DNA from: Clostridium sp.
GTDB lineage: Bacteria; Bacillota; Clostridia; Lachnospirales; Lachnospiraceae
Reading direction: 5' to 3'
Assembly: GCA_023664605.1 (NCBI GenBank)
Contig: JAMPFF010000030.1
Coordinates: forward strand, 1 to 35,508
Length of the DNA stretch: 35,508 nucleotides
The notes beneath the pieces are model-generated. The model saw only the letters and a program-made list of their open reading frames with translations. It was not told where the DNA came from and did not search any database. A program made the translations under genes and the position numbers. Positions 34,523-35,508 of this stretch are shown here, in pieces (within the stretch, counting starts at the first letter, position 1; each line of letters starts with the position of its first letter).

Positions 34523-34711
34523 TTACTCTTTTTCCTGTCCGTTTTTTCGTACTCTACGCGGATCTTCCGGTTTTTGGGCATCATTGGGAATAAACCAACG
34601 ATTACCTACAAGTTCAGCTCCTTTTATACGCCCTTCTTTACACAAAATTGCAACTCTCCGCTGTGATATTTTCCATTCTTCTGCCTTGATAGATGATGGT
34701 ACATAGTTCAT
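34523..34711 (-). CDS. Small helix-turn-helix protein (HTH_17/MerR-like)
   Basis: The 62-residue product carries EEWKISQRRVAILCKEGRIKGAELVGNRWFIPNDAQKPEDPR, the pattern of small excisionase/MerR-like HTH proteins that precede many mobile or defence operons. AAAGGA lies about 10 bases before the ATG. It is first in the operon, 76 bases before the helicase gene, and could be its regulator. An inverted repeat lies upstream (34739-34785). Confidence 0.8.
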   Translation of the reverse strand: MNYVPSSIKAEEWKISQRRVAILCKEGRIKGAELVGNRWFIPNDAQKPEDPRRVRKNGQEKE

Positions 34712-34738
34712 TTATATCCATTCCTTTCGCTTCGCTCA

Positions 34739-34785
34739 AGGCACAAAACGTTATGAAAATGATTTCTGTACCGAGCATTTTGTGT
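34739..34785. promoter_or_regulatory. Inverted repeat upstream of the HTH gene
   Basis: GCACAAAACG and its near-complement CATTTTGTG face each other across about 28 bases, 30-75 bases upstream of the HTH start codon. This is a candidate operator for autoregulation. A promoter on the minus strand could use TATAAC just beyond. Confidence 0.35.
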
Positions 34786-35343
34786 TATAGTAAATTTAAT
34801 AATTAGGCATCCCGGTATCAATGGCTGATGCACCACCCGTAAGTATTGATATGCAGATAACCCTTATCCAAAGGTGGGAATACCAAAAATCAAGTTCGCT
34901 TTGCGAGTCTTTTGTTGTGTCTCATAGGCAATTCTGGCGCAATTTACTATTTTTCAATCTTTGTTCCTCCATATACTCAAACAATTCCTCTTATATTATA
35001 TTCTCTATAGCGAATATTTTCAATAATATTATACATGAAATAGGTCGATATCTCTCTTCCTGCTTTTGTCGGAAAGAAATTTCTCAACTATAATGTTATA
35101 CATCTCAAGCAAAACCATTGTCCTTATCAATATATAAAGTGATTTAAAAATCCAAGAAAACTTTGCAGCATATTGTATTTCACTTCAAAAGATATGTTCG
35201 GTATATTGAAGAAGCAAAAGATTGCTGATTATTTCACCCTGCCAGTAACAAAGAACGCGTATGAGGATATAACAATACTACAAATATGAAACTTCGGCAA
35301 GTGGCTTCTCCTTTTGATTGCTATTACTTTCAGACATTAAGAA
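34786..35343. other. A+T-rich region at the right end of the island, no gene supported
   Basis: Several short frames exist but none has both a ribosome site and a recognisable product. ATAATATTATACAT (35023-35036) and ATAATGTTATACAT (35090-35103) form a direct repeat 67 bases apart; on the minus strand each begins a tiny frame starting MYNII. The stretch looks like decayed or control sequence of a mobile element. No integrase was found. Confidence 0.4.
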
Positions 35344-35377
35344 ACCGCAACCCCTTGCTTTCTCAAAGGATTGCGGT
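35344..35377. terminator. Bidirectional terminator-like hairpin at the island's right end
   Basis: ACCGCAA (35344-35350) pairs with TTGCGGT (35371-35377), extended inward by CCCCTT/AAAGGA with few mismatches. On the minus strand it is followed by TTTCTT, on the plus by ACTTATTTCTT. It lies 34 bases downstream of the right tuf scar on the minus strand, the place of a tuf terminator or an element end. Confidence 0.55.
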
Positions 35378-35410
35378 ACTTATTTCTTATATTTGGCTCT
35401 ATATCAATGA

Positions 35411-35482
35411 TTACTCAATGATAGACGCAACCCTGCCAGACCCAACAGTCCTACCACCCTCACGATACTTCAATAGCGTTTT
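35411..35482 (-). pseudogene. tuf: 3'-terminal fragment of tuf (EF-Tu), right scar
   Basis: The minus strand encodes KYREGGRTVGSGRVASIIE and a stop, the conserved end of EF-Tu. Four codons further upstream the frame meets TAA (35483-35485), so the rest of tuf is not joined to it. The upstream string AAAACGC occurs a short way before the EF-Tu part here and also in the left scar, suggesting both are ends of related elements. The window ends 26 bases later. Confidence 0.75.
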
Positions 35483-35508
35483 TTATGGTATTTTCTATAC
35501 TTTCTATT

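Noticed and set aside
34821-35093. 90-codon plus-strand frame
   Set aside because: No ribosome site, no recognisable domain, and codon use typical of random A+T-rich sequence.
23907-35482. Complete integrative conjugative element or prophage
   Set aside because: No integrase, relaxase, type IV secretion or phage structural gene is visible between the scars.

Overview
The window looks like a chromosome segment from a motile, low-to-medium GC Gram-positive anaerobe of the Clostridia, most likely a Lachnospiraceae member. The grounds are the flagellin type, the sigma-D (sigma-28) promoters, strong AGGAGG-type ribosome sites, and small families typical of that group (CD3324-like, RNHCP, TraX-like, DUF2752, PIN-like). 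This is judged from protein features only; no search was run. No tRNA, rRNA or CRISPR array was seen.

Region 1 (1-6.96 kb): a two-gene minus-strand envelope operon (RsiV/DUF3298-like membrane protein, then a secreted LysM protein). It is followed by two tandem flagellin genes with large, unlike central domains, each behind a near-identical sigma-28 promoter that carries a 14-bp palindrome. An XRE-type repressor follows. This region holds two full copies and one shortened copy of a ~131-bp palindromic element. The two full copies differ by paired changes that keep the stems intact, which points to a structured RNA or a folding DNA element.

Region 2 (6.97-11.7 kb): a response regulator and histidine kinase, divergent from a three-gene ABC exporter of the lantibiotic-immunity type (LanFEG/CprABC-like). 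This is probably a sensing and export module for antimicrobial peptides.

Region 3 (11.7-23.7 kb): ordinary chromosomal genes. These are an RlmI-like methyltransferase, a Q/N-rich membrane protein, DUF2752, TraX-like, an HD hydrolase, an RNHCP zinc protein coupled to a CD3324-like regulator, a threonine aldolase, a ketopantoate-reductase-like enzyme, two uncharacterised proteins, carB without carA, and a PIN-like nuclease.

Region 4 (23.9-35.5 kb): a visibly A+T-richer island, all on the minus strand. In transcription order it has a small HTH protein, a UvrD-type helicase fused to a Cys-clustered RecB/AddB-like nuclease, a type III Mod with one in-frame stop codon, an intact type III Res, a GHKL (MORC/MutL-like) ATPase with a putative C-terminal nuclease, and an AlbA_2/Schlafen-type ATP-binding regulator. 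Both ends carry a short piece matching the last ~18 codons of tuf (EF-Tu), in the same orientation and both broken just upstream. This suggests insertion at the 3' end of a tuf gene, with the intact tuf predicted to lie to the right of the window.
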